Part shown: piece after piece, positions 5,867 to 13,307 of the stretch | How positions within the stretch are numbered: position 1 is the first letter of the stretch | Layout of the letters: each line of letters opens with the position of its first letter | IMG/VR virus record: IMGVR_UViG_3300042541_001064 | Location: 1-28,430 of that record | Strand: one strand, 5' to 3' | Source of the DNA: a virus | Length of the DNA: 28,430 nucleotides | Notes under the pieces: model-generated | Database searches by the model: none | Told to the model about the DNA's origin: nothing | Seen by the model: only the letters and a program-made list of their open reading frames with translations | Translations under genes and position numbers: made by a program

Positions 5867-6763
5867 TTATGTTCCGTAAGATGCTGCTGCTAGGTCACGC
5901 CGAGCCGAACCTACCCCTGTTACATCACTACCGATAACACCAGAGGAACTTACTAGGTTTGAAATGGAGACATTACTTCCGCTATTACCATAAGCGAAAA
6001 TTGCCTTATCATTTCCGTAGGATGCTGCTGCAAGGGATTGCCTAGCCGTACCCACGCCTGTCACATCGTTACCGATAACTCCAGAGGAACTTACTAGGTT
6101 TGAAATGGAGACATTACTTCCGCTATTACCATAAGCGAAAATTGCCTTATCATTTCCGTAGGATGCTGCTGCAAGGAAATACCTAGCCGTACCCACGCCT
6201 GTCACATCGTTACCGATAACTCCAGAGGAACTTACTAAATTAGACATGGAGGAATTAACAGTACCAGACCCATAAGCGAAAATCGCCTTATCCGTTCCGT
6301 AGGATGCTGCTGCAAGGAGTTGCCTAGCCGTACCCACGCCTGTCACATCGTTACCGATAACTCCAGAGGAACTTACTAGGTTGGACATGGAGACTACAGC
6401 ACTAATATATCCATAAGCGAAAATAGCCTTATCCGTTCCGTAAGATGCTGCTGCAAGGCCATATCTTGCCGAACCTACGCCAGTTACATCATTACCGATC
6501 ACTCCAGAGGAACTTACTAGGTTGGACATGGAGACATTACCTCCGCTAAAACCATAAGCGAAAATAGCCTTATCCGTTCCGTAAGAGGATGCTGCTAGAT
6601 ACGCACGAGCCGAACCTACCCCTGTTACATCACTACCGATAACACCAGAGGAACTTACTAGGTTTGAAATGGAGACAGGCCCAGGCCCATTACCATACCC
6701 AAAGATGGCTCTCCGTCCACCGCCTCCCCTTTTCACACCCATGATTTTTCTAGAGATTGGCAT
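5867..6763 (-). CDS. Repeat-built tail fibre / receptor-binding candidate
   Basis: A 298-residue protein starting MPISRKIMGVKRGGGG at a TAATG overlap with the upstream gene. The longer frame from 6814 would overlap that gene by 52 bases. From residue 18 to the end it consists of six 47-residue repeats of the form KAIFAYG-(variable)-SxSNLVSSSGVIGxDVTGVGxAR-(variable)-LAAASYGxD. Such Gly/Tyr repeats occur in phage fibre proteins and could form a beta-propeller-like or beta-solenoid structure. That fold is a guess. The last repeat lacks one residue before the stop. It lies among tail fibre genes and is followed by small fibre-associated genes, so host recognition is the likeliest role. Confidence 0.75.
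   Translation of the reverse strand: MPISRKIMGVKRGGGGRRAIFGYGNGPGPVSISNLVSSSGVIGSDVTGVGSARAYLAASSYGTDKAIFAYGFSGGNVSMSNLVSSSGVIGNDVTGVGSARYGLAAASYGTDKAIFAYGYISAVVSMSNLVSSSGVIGNDVTGVGTARQLLAAASYGTDKAIFAYGSGTVNSSMSNLVSSSGVIGNDVTGVGTARYFLAAASYGNDKAIFAYGNSGSNVSISNLVSSSGVIGNDVTGVGTARQSLAAASYGNDKAIFAYGNSGSNVSISNLVSSSGVIGSDVTGVGSARRDLAAASYGT
5870..6712 (-). repeat. Six tandem 141-bp repeats in the fibre gene
   Basis: Each 141-bp unit encodes 47 residues. The constant parts are nearly identical even at synonymous positions, for example the string aactccagaggaacttacta recurs. The differences cluster at unit residues 8-13 and 37-38. The last two units in the gene (about 5870-6150) are almost identical, suggesting the newest duplication. 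The variable hexamers in order are NGPGPV, FSGGNV, YISAVV, SGTVNS, NSGSNV and NSGSNV. The variable pairs are AY, YG, QL, YF, QS and RD. There are also small S/N/T exchanges at other sites. Confidence 0.9.
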
Positions 6764-7398
6764 TAGTGGTTCTGGCCTCCTGTCATCGCATACCAAGTCG
6801 TGCCACCATCCCATGTGGTCAGCACAAAGATGTCTACCTTGGCGTTAGTCGATGTCAGCGTGGGGGCAGTTCCACCACTCCACTTAATTGCAGCACCCCA
6901 AGTCACAGCCCTAGCCGTTCCGTCAGCCGTGAATGCCAGTGTGATCCCGAAAGCTGAACCTGTGGTCGGGATGTTGCTTATGGTGAGTGTCGTGATCGCT
7001 GCGTTTAAGCTCACATGAAACACATTTCCAAGGGCACAATTTAGCGTGAGCGTTCCGCTGGAGATTGCTGGTGCGGTTTTCGTTTCGATGAGGCTGGTGA
7101 TCGTTGCGCTTGTGAGCGTTGGACTGGAGGCAAAAACATTTGCCCCTGTGCCAGTTTCATCTGTCAATGCTGCTGCCAAGTTTGCGCTGGTTGGTGTAGC
7201 AAGGAAGGTCGCAACACTTGTGCCAAGGCCAGAAACACCTGTCGAGATTGGTAAGCCGGTGCAACTGGTGAGCGTACCGCTGGAAGGTGTGCCGAGAACA
7301 GGAGTCACCAAAGTTGGTGAGGTCAGCGAAAGCGTGTCACCGCTTTGCAGTTCCTGCACTGTGGTCGTGTTCACTACTAATGGATATCGTGCTGCCAT
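6763..7398 (-). CDS. Low-complexity tail fibre protein
   Basis: A 211-residue protein starting MAARYPLVVNTTTVQELQ, with AGGAG five bases before the ATG. The sequence is rich in Thr, Ser, Gly and Ala and has the phage-fibre phrase SPTLVTPVLGTPSSGTLTSC. The same phrase recurs in the gene at 7687-8541. The C-terminal part (about 110-211) reads as a beta-rich domain typical of fibre tips in many phages (AITTLTISNIPTTGSAFG, AVTWGAAIKWSGG, TTWYAMTGG). It has no enzymatic motif. It is followed by the repeat fibre at a one-base overlap, so the two are probably made in fixed ratio. Confidence 0.75.
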   Translation of the reverse strand: MAARYPLVVNTTTVQELQSGDTLSLTSPTLVTPVLGTPSSGTLTSCTGLPISTGVSGLGTSVATFLATPTSANLAAALTDETGTGANVFASSPTLTSATITSLIETKTAPAISSGTLTLNCALGNVFHVSLNAAITTLTISNIPTTGSAFGITLAFTADGTARAVTWGAAIKWSGGTAPTLTSTNAKVDIFVLTTWDGGTTWYAMTGGQNH

Positions 7399-7406
7399 GT
7401 TTTCTC

Positions 7407-7685
7407 CTAGGTGACGGTTATATTGACGGTGCTGCCACCAAACAAAAGCACTGGCAATGAGCCATTAGAAATACTGACATTGGTCACACTGCCACTAAAT
7501 AGCGTGACAGGTAGCGCACTGGATGTGGAAGCACCTATCTGGACAACACTTGCGGTGCCGTTATCCTTGCGTGTGTAGAGCTTGCCATCGTAGGTATTAA
7601 CCCCAAGCTCACCCAGTGCGAGATCACTTGTGGTTGGCACCCTTGCAGCTACTGCGCTTTGTTTTATCTTGATTAGATTAGCCAT
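7407..7685 (-). CDS. Short tail fibre N-terminal module
   Basis: A 92-residue protein starting MANLIKIKQSAVAARVPTTS. The N-terminal phrase (IKIKxS, then LALGELGVNTYDGKLYTRKD) is a widespread module at the start of phage fibre proteins. The rest is a run of Val/Ser/Gly beta strands (PVTLFSGSVTNVSIS, PVLLFGGSTVNITVT). The start at 7685 is one base after the stop of the upstream gene. An alternative Met six codons earlier would overlap that gene. The protein is much shorter than a complete fibre, so it probably acts as an adaptor or small fibre segment. Confidence 0.7.
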   Translation of the reverse strand: MANLIKIKQSAVAARVPTTSDLALGELGVNTYDGKLYTRKDNGTASVVQIGASTSSALPVTLFSGSVTNVSISNGSLPVLLFGGSTVNITVT

Positions 7686-7686
7686 G

Positions 7687-8541
7687 TTAGAAAGTCCCGC
7701 CATCTAAAATAATGCCACTGCCTAGACTGGTCGCTGATAAAACCACGGTGCCGTTGATGTAGTAGCTCTTGGCTGATGCTATGTTAATATGCTCGCTGCT
7801 TGTCCAGGCATCGGTGCTGTCTACCCAGTTCCATGTGTGATCGGTTAAGCCCTTCAAGGTCAGACCGCCACCATCTGCACCCGCATCGGTGGTGGATGCG
7901 CTAGCAAGAACAATGTTCTTATCACCAACTGCAAGGGTGGTACTAGAGATCGTAGTCGTGGTGCCGTTCACGGTGAGGTCACCACTGAGAACCAAGCTAG
8001 TGCCAGTGGCCACTCCTATATTAGGAGTTACCAGCGTAGGTGAAGTGTCAACTACGAACTTTGATCCGGTTCCGGTCTGGCTAGCAATTACAGTTGCATT
8101 GCCACTGCTTGTGATAACGCCAGTGAGGTTGGCGTTCGTGGTCACTGTTGCCGAGTTCCCACTGGTGGACTGGTTCAGCGTAGGGAATGTGCAATTGGTT
8201 AGGTCACCGCTTGAAGGTGTGCCGAGTGCTGGCGTTACCAGCGTAGGCGAAGTGTTCATCACGAAGGTCGTGCCTGTGCCAGTCTGCGAAGCGATTGAGG
8301 TCGCGTTGCCTACTGATGTTATCGGGCCAGTCATGTTGGCATTTGTGGTGGTTGTTACTGCGAAGTCAGGGCCACCGATTGCGATTACGGATGTTGCCAC
8401 CCCGAAGCTGTCATCACCTAGTCCATAGTAAAGAATCCTCCCGCCTGAGTTCTCGTTGAAGGCAAGTTCTGCTGCGCCTAAAGTTGTAGGTGCGCCAGTG
8501 GAGCCACCTATTCTGCGCTTAATTCTGATCGTGTTCGCCAT
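7687..8541 (-). CDS. Tail fibre protein
   Basis: A 284-residue protein starting MANTIRIKRRIGGSTGAPTT, with AAGGAA eight bases upstream. The first 60 residues are a fibre N-terminal module (IRIKRR...LGAAELAFNENSG). The body contains two similar units, each with TTNAN-(L/M)-TGxITSxGNAT-x-IASQTGTG followed by TSPTLVTP. The C-terminal part (LSGDLTVNGTTTTISSTTL, ADGGGLTLKG, ILDGGTF) resembles fibre shaft-to-tip regions seen in many tailed phages. It ends in LDGGTF, nearly the same ending (LDGGNF) as the next upstream small protein, which may be a shared junction motif. Confidence 0.8.
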   Translation of the reverse strand: MANTIRIKRRIGGSTGAPTTLGAAELAFNENSGGRILYYGLGDDSFGVATSVIAIGGPDFAVTTTTNANMTGPITSVGNATSIASQTGTGTTFVMNTSPTLVTPALGTPSSGDLTNCTFPTLNQSTSGNSATVTTNANLTGVITSSGNATVIASQTGTGSKFVVDTSPTLVTPNIGVATGTSLVLSGDLTVNGTTTTISSTTLAVGDKNIVLASASTTDAGADGGGLTLKGLTDHTWNWVDSTDAWTSSEHINIASAKSYYINGTVVLSATSLGSGIILDGGTF

Positions 8542-8570
8542 GATTCAAGTTCCTTAGTTAGAAGTTACCT

Positions 8571-8810
8571 TCAGAAATTACCACCATCTAGTTTGTTCGT
8601 GTTGACCCACTGCGTTGATGCCGATGAATATTTTAAGAGGTCACCATCTGCCACCCCAGTAATGGTGGTATCGGTAAGCTCATTAAGTGTAGCAGCACCA
8701 GCAGCACCCGCTGGCCCTGTCAGGCCTCGGCCATCGTAGACTGTGACTAGCGTTTCGCCTTGTGCGACTGTGACGATGCCAGATTCTGTGACCACTACGA
8801 TATCAGGCAC
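8571..8810 (-). CDS. Short collagen-like tail protein
   Basis: A 79-residue protein with a GTG start, six bases after GGAGG, that overlaps the stop of the upstream gene. It holds a short collagen-like stretch (GRGLTGPAGAAGAA), then a phrase common in phage fibres (ELTDTTITGVADGDLLKYSS...TQWVN) and the ending LDGGNF. It is too small to be a full fibre. It probably joins or extends fibre parts made from the next gene, whose C-terminus has the same ending. Confidence 0.65.
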   Translation of the reverse strand: MPDIVVVTESGIVTVAQGETLVTVYDGRGLTGPAGAAGAATLNELTDTTITGVADGDLLKYSSASTQWVNTNKLDGGNF

Positions 8811-9153
8811 GGGTCACCTCCGCTTTCACGGTGAAAGTGCCTTCGATGAGTCTGATCACCGTTGTTCCGGTGTAGAGTTCTAAATCGTAGTAGTATTTAC
8901 CCGGCGTAATCGCTTCCATCGTGGCCGCGTCAACGAGTAGATCCACGGTTCCAGCGGCACCGCCAAGCGTGATTCGGGTGTTTTCGGTGGTGAGCTCCAG
9001 CGTTACGGTTGCGCTTGCTGCGGTTGGTCGAACCTGCATAGCAGCGGTGTAGCCTGTCAGATCGGTCTCGACCTCGTCAGCGTCGGTGTACAATATGGTA
9101 CGGGCTAGGGTTGCGCCCTGTTCTGCCGCAAAGTTGTAGATTCCTGCTGGCAT
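8803..9153 (-). CDS. Baseplate/tail beta-sandwich protein
   Basis: A 116-residue protein starting MPAGIYNFAAEQGATLART, with GGAGG five bases before the ATG. That rules out the longer frame from 9249. The sequence pattern (FxxEQGATxxRTxxYTD, DLTGYTAAMQVR, TTENTRITLGG, GKYYYDLELYTG, EGTFTV) is one I recognise from many tailed phages, where small beta-sandwich proteins of this kind sit next to fibre or baseplate genes. The exact position in the virion is not known to me. It lies between the glycosyltransferase-like gene and the collagen-like protein. Confidence 0.7.
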   Translation of the reverse strand: MPAGIYNFAAEQGATLARTILYTDADEVETDLTGYTAAMQVRPTAASATVTLELTTENTRITLGGAAGTVDLLVDAATMEAITPGKYYYDLELYTGTTVIRLIEGTFTVKAEVTRA

Positions 9154-9221
9154 AATGACCTCCGAAAAAAAGAATATTACCGAGGTTAACTTGGCTCGGG
9201 TGGCGATGCAAATCGCTCGCA
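9154..9221. other. Short intergenic region before the baseplate gene
   Basis: Only 68 bases separate the glycosyltransferase-like stop from the next start. It contains the Shine-Dalgarno (minus-strand GGAGG, about 9159-9163) for the downstream gene. No hairpin or promoter was identified. Confidence 0.5.
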
Positions 9222-9953
9222 CTAGGCATAGTTCGGGGTATGCCCCCACCCTGCCACCGTAAAGGACTCATCAAGGGTGATGCCGTAACGATCTGCAATT
9301 TTTTGGTACTCTTCACGATGTGCCGAGCAGTGCCAAACGATGCCCGGATCACGCACCGTGCGCCGTTCTTGGAAAAGATCCCAGCGCCAGAAATCGGACT
9401 CTATCTTCTGCATCGCCTCTATCACTACCGATTCTGCTGCTGTTTTTTTCGTAGGTCGTGGTCTCATATGCAGAAGCGCATCTTGCCTATACCATTTGTT
9501 GACATCAAACAGGATCGCCTCGGTGCGAAGCGGTAGCCGGTGCGGGCCCTCGAAACAGGACTGGCACCCGGTCGCAAACCCGCTCGCTAAAAGCTTCTCT
9601 GCGCTATCATCGAGCCAGCAAGGAATGTCGATAAGAAGCCTCTGCGATAGCTTACACACCACATCGAGCCCGTGCATCTTGCCCCACTGAATCCCTAGGT
9701 AGTAGCAAGCGAGATCGCCCCCCACATGGCCGAGCCGATCGGGTGAGCACCAGAGTGCGACATTGTTATCTTGCACGATCTTGAGCAACAGGGTGAAGTG
9801 CGAGTCGTAGTCGGGGAAGTCCATACACCCAGGGGAGCAATCATCGGAAACTAGGATCGGGGTGTCTGCCCCGTTACACTCGCGGATCAGTTTGATCTGG
9901 GTCTCAATGAGGCGGGGGTAGTTATAGCTTCCAAGGATCACACCTGCACGCAT
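9222..9953 (-). CDS. Glycosyltransferase-like protein in the tail module
   Basis: A 243-residue protein. The opening (MRAGVILGSYNYPRLIETQI) and ILVSDDCSPG at about residues 33-42 match the first strand and nucleotide-sugar loop of GT-A fold family-2-like glycosyltransferases. A later phrase, VCKLSQRLLIDIPCWLDD, sits where a metal/sugar-binding DxD region is expected, but no clean DxD is visible. The activity is therefore inferred, and the motif could also serve a related nucleotidyltransferase-like fold. The start overlaps the Cys-rich gene by 16 bases, so the two are probably coupled. It might modify fibre or capsid proteins, or host surface sugars. Confidence 0.6.
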   Translation of the reverse strand: MRAGVILGSYNYPRLIETQIKLIRECNGADTPILVSDDCSPGCMDFPDYDSHFTLLLKIVQDNNVALWCSPDRLGHVGGDLACYYLGIQWGKMHGLDVVCKLSQRLLIDIPCWLDDSAEKLLASGFATGCQSCFEGPHRLPLRTEAILFDVNKWYRQDALLHMRPRPTKKTAAESVVIEAMQKIESDFWRWDLFQERRTVRDPGIVWHCSAHREEYQKIADRYGITLDESFTVAGWGHTPNYA

Positions 9954-10270
9954 GGGATATCCTCCTCATACTCAAGGCATTGCAAGCATGATCGCACCGC
10001 GTCGGCGCTTGGGCCGGTGCGACATGATCCGTGTTTATCGCATTGGCGCACCCACTTCGAGGGGCAATTGCACGACCCTCGGTCGAGGACTTTGCCAAGG
10101 TTCATGCAGTTGTCACGGCGCTTTACTTTGATCGATTTTATGCCGGTGAGTTTCTGGACGCTGAAGAGCTTTTGATAGCGCTCGTCATAGGTGGCGAGCC
10201 AGCACAATCGGCACTGGTCTGCTGACCAGTCGGGCGAGGTTACACGGTTGCAGGTGCATGGGCGTTTCAT
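9938..10270 (-). CDS. Cys-rich putative metal-binding protein
   Basis: A 110-residue protein starting MKRPCTCNRVTSPDW at an ATGA overlap with the previous gene. It has about a dozen cysteines in clusters: CTC near the start, CRLC at about residues 20-23, CNC and CDKHGSC at about 67-81, and CLQC near the C-terminus. The pattern SxDWSADQCRLCW and CNCPSKWVRQCDKHGSC is one I associate with planctomycete proteins next to glycosyltransferase genes, from memory only. It probably binds zinc or forms a disulfide- or iron-sulfur-stabilised fold. It overlaps the glycosyltransferase-like gene by 16 bases, so they may act together. Confidence 0.65.
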   Translation of the reverse strand: MKRPCTCNRVTSPDWSADQCRLCWLATYDERYQKLFSVQKLTGIKSIKVKRRDNCMNLGKVLDRGSCNCPSKWVRQCDKHGSCRTGPSADAVRSCLQCLEYEEDIPCVQV

Positions 10271-11124
10271 TCGGTGATGATCACTTTCATGGTTCCAGAT
10301 GGTTTGTAGTAGGTTGCGTAAGTGTGGGTCGAAGACCCAAGAGTCCGAGTTGCAACCCATCTCCCGATGTGTCCGGCCGCAGGAGTATAACTGCCTGTTA
10401 ACGATGTGTCGGACATTTCATACGATTCCGATACATAAGGGTAAGATGGCTTCATCGAGGAATATCCAGCAAACGGCGAGCAATTCATCAGAATGTTGTA
10501 CGCGTAAAGATCGAAAAAATTTAAAAGTCCAGAACGAAAGGTTCTGTGAAAACCGTATGGGTTATTCCCGCTTTGAAAGGGAGGCCAGCCTGGTTGGGTC
10601 TTTATGTTGAAAGTCCACTGTGTGCCTGTGCCGCCAGTATACAGCTCACCGCAAAAAACTCCAAAATCCAAATAGAATGGGCCAGCGTTGTCCCCATAAG
10701 ACAAGACATAATTTATATCTGGGCCGGATGAACTGTAGGTGTAAGTTGATTTTAGATTACAGTTGATGTTGATAGGTATATCCTCCGCAACATAAGCGTA
10801 TCGGTTAGGCCTTGCATAAATATAATACCCCCAACCCATCCGAAAAAAAGCATTGTCTGGGTTTAAGCTGTCAGTCAGTGTAATATCAAAAACCTTGTCT
10901 TGAATCTTGAAGTCTGCCAAAGCGTACTGAGGCAAATCAAGTGCCGATGTGGATGCTGGGGTAGGCCATCCAGCGTTCTCATATCCAAAAAGCGAGACGG
11001 TTAATTTCTCGGGCATGGTGTAGGCGGCGCAACAGCCAAGGGTATTTGGGTTGCCGGTTGGCGGGCAGCACGGCACACATTGCTGTGGTTGCGTTCGTGC
11101 ATTTCTAGTTAAGTCCATTGTCAT
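10267..11124 (-). CDS. Minor tail protein with Cys-rich N-terminus
   Basis: A 285-residue protein that starts at a TAATG overlap. The first 40 residues include CVPCCPPTGNPNTLGCC, which suggests disulfides or metal binding. The remainder is rich in Tyr, Gly, Ser and Pro and has the look of an all-beta surface or fibre domain. No family was recognised. Downstream it is coupled to the Cys-rich protein. Codon and base use in the middle of the gene (10400-10900) look more AT-rich than the head genes, as is common for fibre genes that have moved between phages. Confidence 0.6.
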   Translation of the reverse strand: MTMDLTRNARTQPQQCVPCCPPTGNPNTLGCCAAYTMPEKLTVSLFGYENAGWPTPASTSALDLPQYALADFKIQDKVFDITLTDSLNPDNAFFRMGWGYYIYARPNRYAYVAEDIPININCNLKSTYTYSSSGPDINYVLSYGDNAGPFYLDFGVFCGELYTGGTGTQWTFNIKTQPGWPPFQSGNNPYGFHRTFRSGLLNFFDLYAYNILMNCSPFAGYSSMKPSYPYVSESYEMSDTSLTGSYTPAAGHIGRWVATRTLGSSTHTYATYYKPSGTMKVIITE

Positions 11125-12347
11125 TATGCACCCTCTAGTGCGCTGAGCCTAGAATAAATATCGCCTAAATCGGGTGGCCCTGGGATGGACGCAACAACCC
11201 CGCTTAATGTGGCAAGGTCACCTTGCAATGTAGAGATGTTCCCGTTCGCTGTGGCAAGGTCGCCTTGCAATGTAGAGATGCTGCCTTGTGCTGTAGCGAG
11301 ATCGCCTTGCAAAGTAGAGATGTTGCCTTGTGCTGTAGCGAGGTCGCCCTGTGCTGTAGCAAGGTCTGTTTCTAAAGCAGTGATGTCGCCCTGTGCTGTA
11401 GCAAGGTCACCCTGTGCTGTTGCGAGGTCTGCCTCTAAGTCAGTGATGCTGGTATAAATGCTGCTTAAATCTGGCGGGCCTGGAATAGATTCAACTGCCG
11501 AAACTAGATCTGCAAGGTCGCCTTGTAAGGCGGCGATGGTGTCATTTGTCGTGTCGAGGTCGATCTGAAGTGCGTAAGGGTCAACAAAAAATTCCAACCC
11601 ATCGCCCGCCTCGTTCACCCGAACTAAATACCCAGCGGTGTAGGTATCAGGGAAACCAATTAAATCTGTGAGCGAGGTTAAACTGTCTTGCCATCCTCTT
11701 ACGCCGCTGTCGTTGGTGCCGTAAACTTTATTATTCCCCGGCGAGGCCACATCGCCCACGAGGTTAAGCGTCACGCCTGCTGCGAGTGATGCGCCCCCGG
11801 TGATGGAGTACCGGGTCGTGATCGTGTAGTTGCCAGTTTGCTGACCAACGATGATTGCTGTACCGCTGTCAGGGCATATGGTCGCATAGGTGACACTGAG
11901 TTCGCCGTCGGTGCAATCGATCGACTGAATCACATCAAAGCATTCTCCCGAGGTGCCCGAGGTTCCTGAGCCTCCCGAGGTTCCTGAGCCTCCCGAGCCC
12001 GAAGAAGTAGAGGCACTCGAAACGCTCACAAGAAACACTGGTTGCCCTGCTGAAGTGTAACCACTAAAGAACCCTACATAGTAATCGTTGGCTTTGAGCG
12101 CTTGCCCGTTCACCTCTCTGATCTTAACCTCGTTCTGAACCACAAGCACGCCATCGGTTGCGTGATAGTCCAGGCGTGTTCCCAAGGAAAGCGGGGACGC
12201 AACCGCCGTCACCTTCACCACGCTCATCGTGGAACCGCCGAGCATGGGCCCGATCCGTGTGGGTTCGGTCGTGTCGCCCTCGACCGACTTCACCACTCTG
12301 GCGATGCGTCTGGCACTATCTTCAGTAAAGCCATAGGCGCTGGACAT
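11124..12347 (-). CDS. Tail fibre with heptad-repeat stalk
   Basis: A 407-residue protein starting MSSAYGFTEDSARRIARVVK at a one-base TAATG overlap. Residues about 1-110 form a head domain. A Gly/Ser linker (SGSGGSGTSGGSGTSG) follows at about 115-135, then a beta-like domain (about 140-275). Next come 11 seven-residue repeats, mostly DLATAQG or NISTLQG, with hydrophobic residues at positions 2 and 5. That predicts a parallel, probably trimeric coiled-coil stalk. The phrase SIPGPPDL occurs on both sides of the heptads, followed by IYxx(I/L)xxLE, which suggests a duplicated hinge. The gene is likely structural. Confidence 0.75.
   Translation of the reverse strand: MSSAYGFTEDSARRIARVVKSVEGDTTEPTRIGPMLGGSTMSVVKVTAVASPLSLGTRLDYHATDGVLVVQNEVKIREVNGQALKANDYYVGFFSGYTSAGQPVFLVSVSSASTSSGSGGSGTSGGSGTSGTSGECFDVIQSIDCTDGELSVTYATICPDSGTAIIVGQQTGNYTITTRYSITGGASLAAGVTLNLVGDVASPGNNKVYGTNDSGVRGWQDSLTSLTDLIGFPDTYTAGYLVRVNEAGDGLEFFVDPYALQIDLDTTNDTIAALQGDLADLVSAVESIPGPPDLSSIYTSITDLEADLATAQGDLATAQGDITALETDLATAQGDLATAQGNISTLQGDLATAQGSISTLQGDLATANGNISTLQGDLATLSGVVASIPGPPDLGDIYSRLSALEGA
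11199..11429 (-). repeat. Eleven 21-bp repeats coding heptads
   Basis: Seventy-seven residues are encoded by eleven 21-bp units with close DNA similarity, for example tgtgctgtagc-agg in various forms. Units coding DLATAQG alternate with NISTLQG-type units in the second half. This kind of repeat changes length easily by slippage or recombination, which would lengthen or shorten the fibre stalk. Confidence 0.85.
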
Positions 12348-13297
12348 TAGAGTATTTTCCTGTAGATGGGGAGTAGCCAAGCGAACGAGATATCATCGTA
12401 AATGCGGAAGCGTAAGAAGCCACCATTTGCCTCGGTAGGGGCGACCCCGTGATCGAGCGGGATGCCCGTGTCTCCTAAGATGATTACTCCGTTGGGAAGG
12501 ACATTTCCTGCGATGTCTCTTGCTGTTATTAATTCGGTGCCGTTCCACTCACGGTAAGAATGATTAAGCACTACCGCGTCCCAGTTATCCTTGTCGAGTA
12601 GGAACTCGAGCGAAATGCGCCAGTATTTAAAGCCACTCTCATAGACCCGCTTTGCCGTCACTTTATCAAGGAGCATGGTGCGAGCTGCAAAGCCTGAGAA
12701 GGTAGCGGTGTTCACACACTTAACTCGGCTCATCCAGTCGAGAGCGATAAAGGTTGCGCTATTAAATTCAAGCTTCATGTTAAGCAGCGGTCGGTGCGTC
12801 ATGACCGGCGGGTCGAACCTCTCACCGTTCCCGTTTACCATCGCCTTGGGCGTTGCGCTGTAGTCTTCATCGAGGACATACTCTTTATCGGAAGTGCTGA
12901 AATCGATGTCAGTAGGTCTCGTCAGCGGGTTGAGGTTTTCCTCGCTGGCCTTCTCTTCTGGGCTTGCGCCCTTGTTTTGGTTTGCAACCTCGGGCGTCTG
13001 CGGTGCGCTAGGCGTCGAGCTCGGCGCCACGGTGTCGATGTTCGATGAATAGCTGCAAGTGACTTTCCAGAAGTAGGGGTCTTCCATCTGCGACGCGGTG
13101 CGGCCGATGCACCAAGCACGCTCAAAGGTCGGGTGCTGGGAGAAGAGCGCGGGAAGGTTGGTGCCAAAAAGACTGGGCACATCATCGGCCATATCGTTCG
13201 TCTGCACAATGAACGAGCGCACCAGCGAGACTTGGAGCTTGCTGTCATCGCTGCCTGTTCGGCCTTCAAAAGTTTCATAGGTGTTCGTGACTGCCAT
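12347..13297 (-). CDS. Distal-tail protein, unknown family
   Basis: A 316-residue protein with AAGGAA five bases before its ATG. It directly follows the tape-measure gene, where siphoviruses place distal tail or baseplate hub proteins. The N-terminal half is a folded region. A low-complexity acidic/Pro-rich linker lies at about residues 95-125 (PSSTPSAPQTPEV...PEEKASEEN). The C-terminal half has patterns FNSATFIALDW, YWRISLEFLLDKDNWD and GFLRFRIYDDISFAWL that look beta-rich. No specific family was recognised, so the role comes from position. Confidence 0.6.
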   Translation of the reverse strand: MAVTNTYETFEGRTGSDDSKLQVSLVRSFIVQTNDMADDVPSLFGTNLPALFSQHPTFERAWCIGRTASQMEDPYFWKVTCSYSSNIDTVAPSSTPSAPQTPEVANQNKGASPEEKASEENLNPLTRPTDIDFSTSDKEYVLDEDYSATPKAMVNGNGERFDPPVMTHRPLLNMKLEFNSATFIALDWMSRVKCVNTATFSGFAARTMLLDKVTAKRVYESGFKYWRISLEFLLDKDNWDAVVLNHSYREWNGTELITARDIAGNVLPNGVIILGDTGIPLDHGVAPTEANGGFLRFRIYDDISFAWLLPIYRKIL

Positions 13298-13307
13298 AGT
13301 GTTTCCT

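Noticed and set aside
5870-6712. Diversity-generating retroelement target
   Set aside because: There is no reverse transcriptase or template repeat in the window, and the changes are not limited to adenine positions. Tandem duplication with gene conversion explains it more simply.
5870-6712. CRISPR array
   Set aside because: The repeats are 141 bp, coding, in frame, and lack unique spacers between short repeats.
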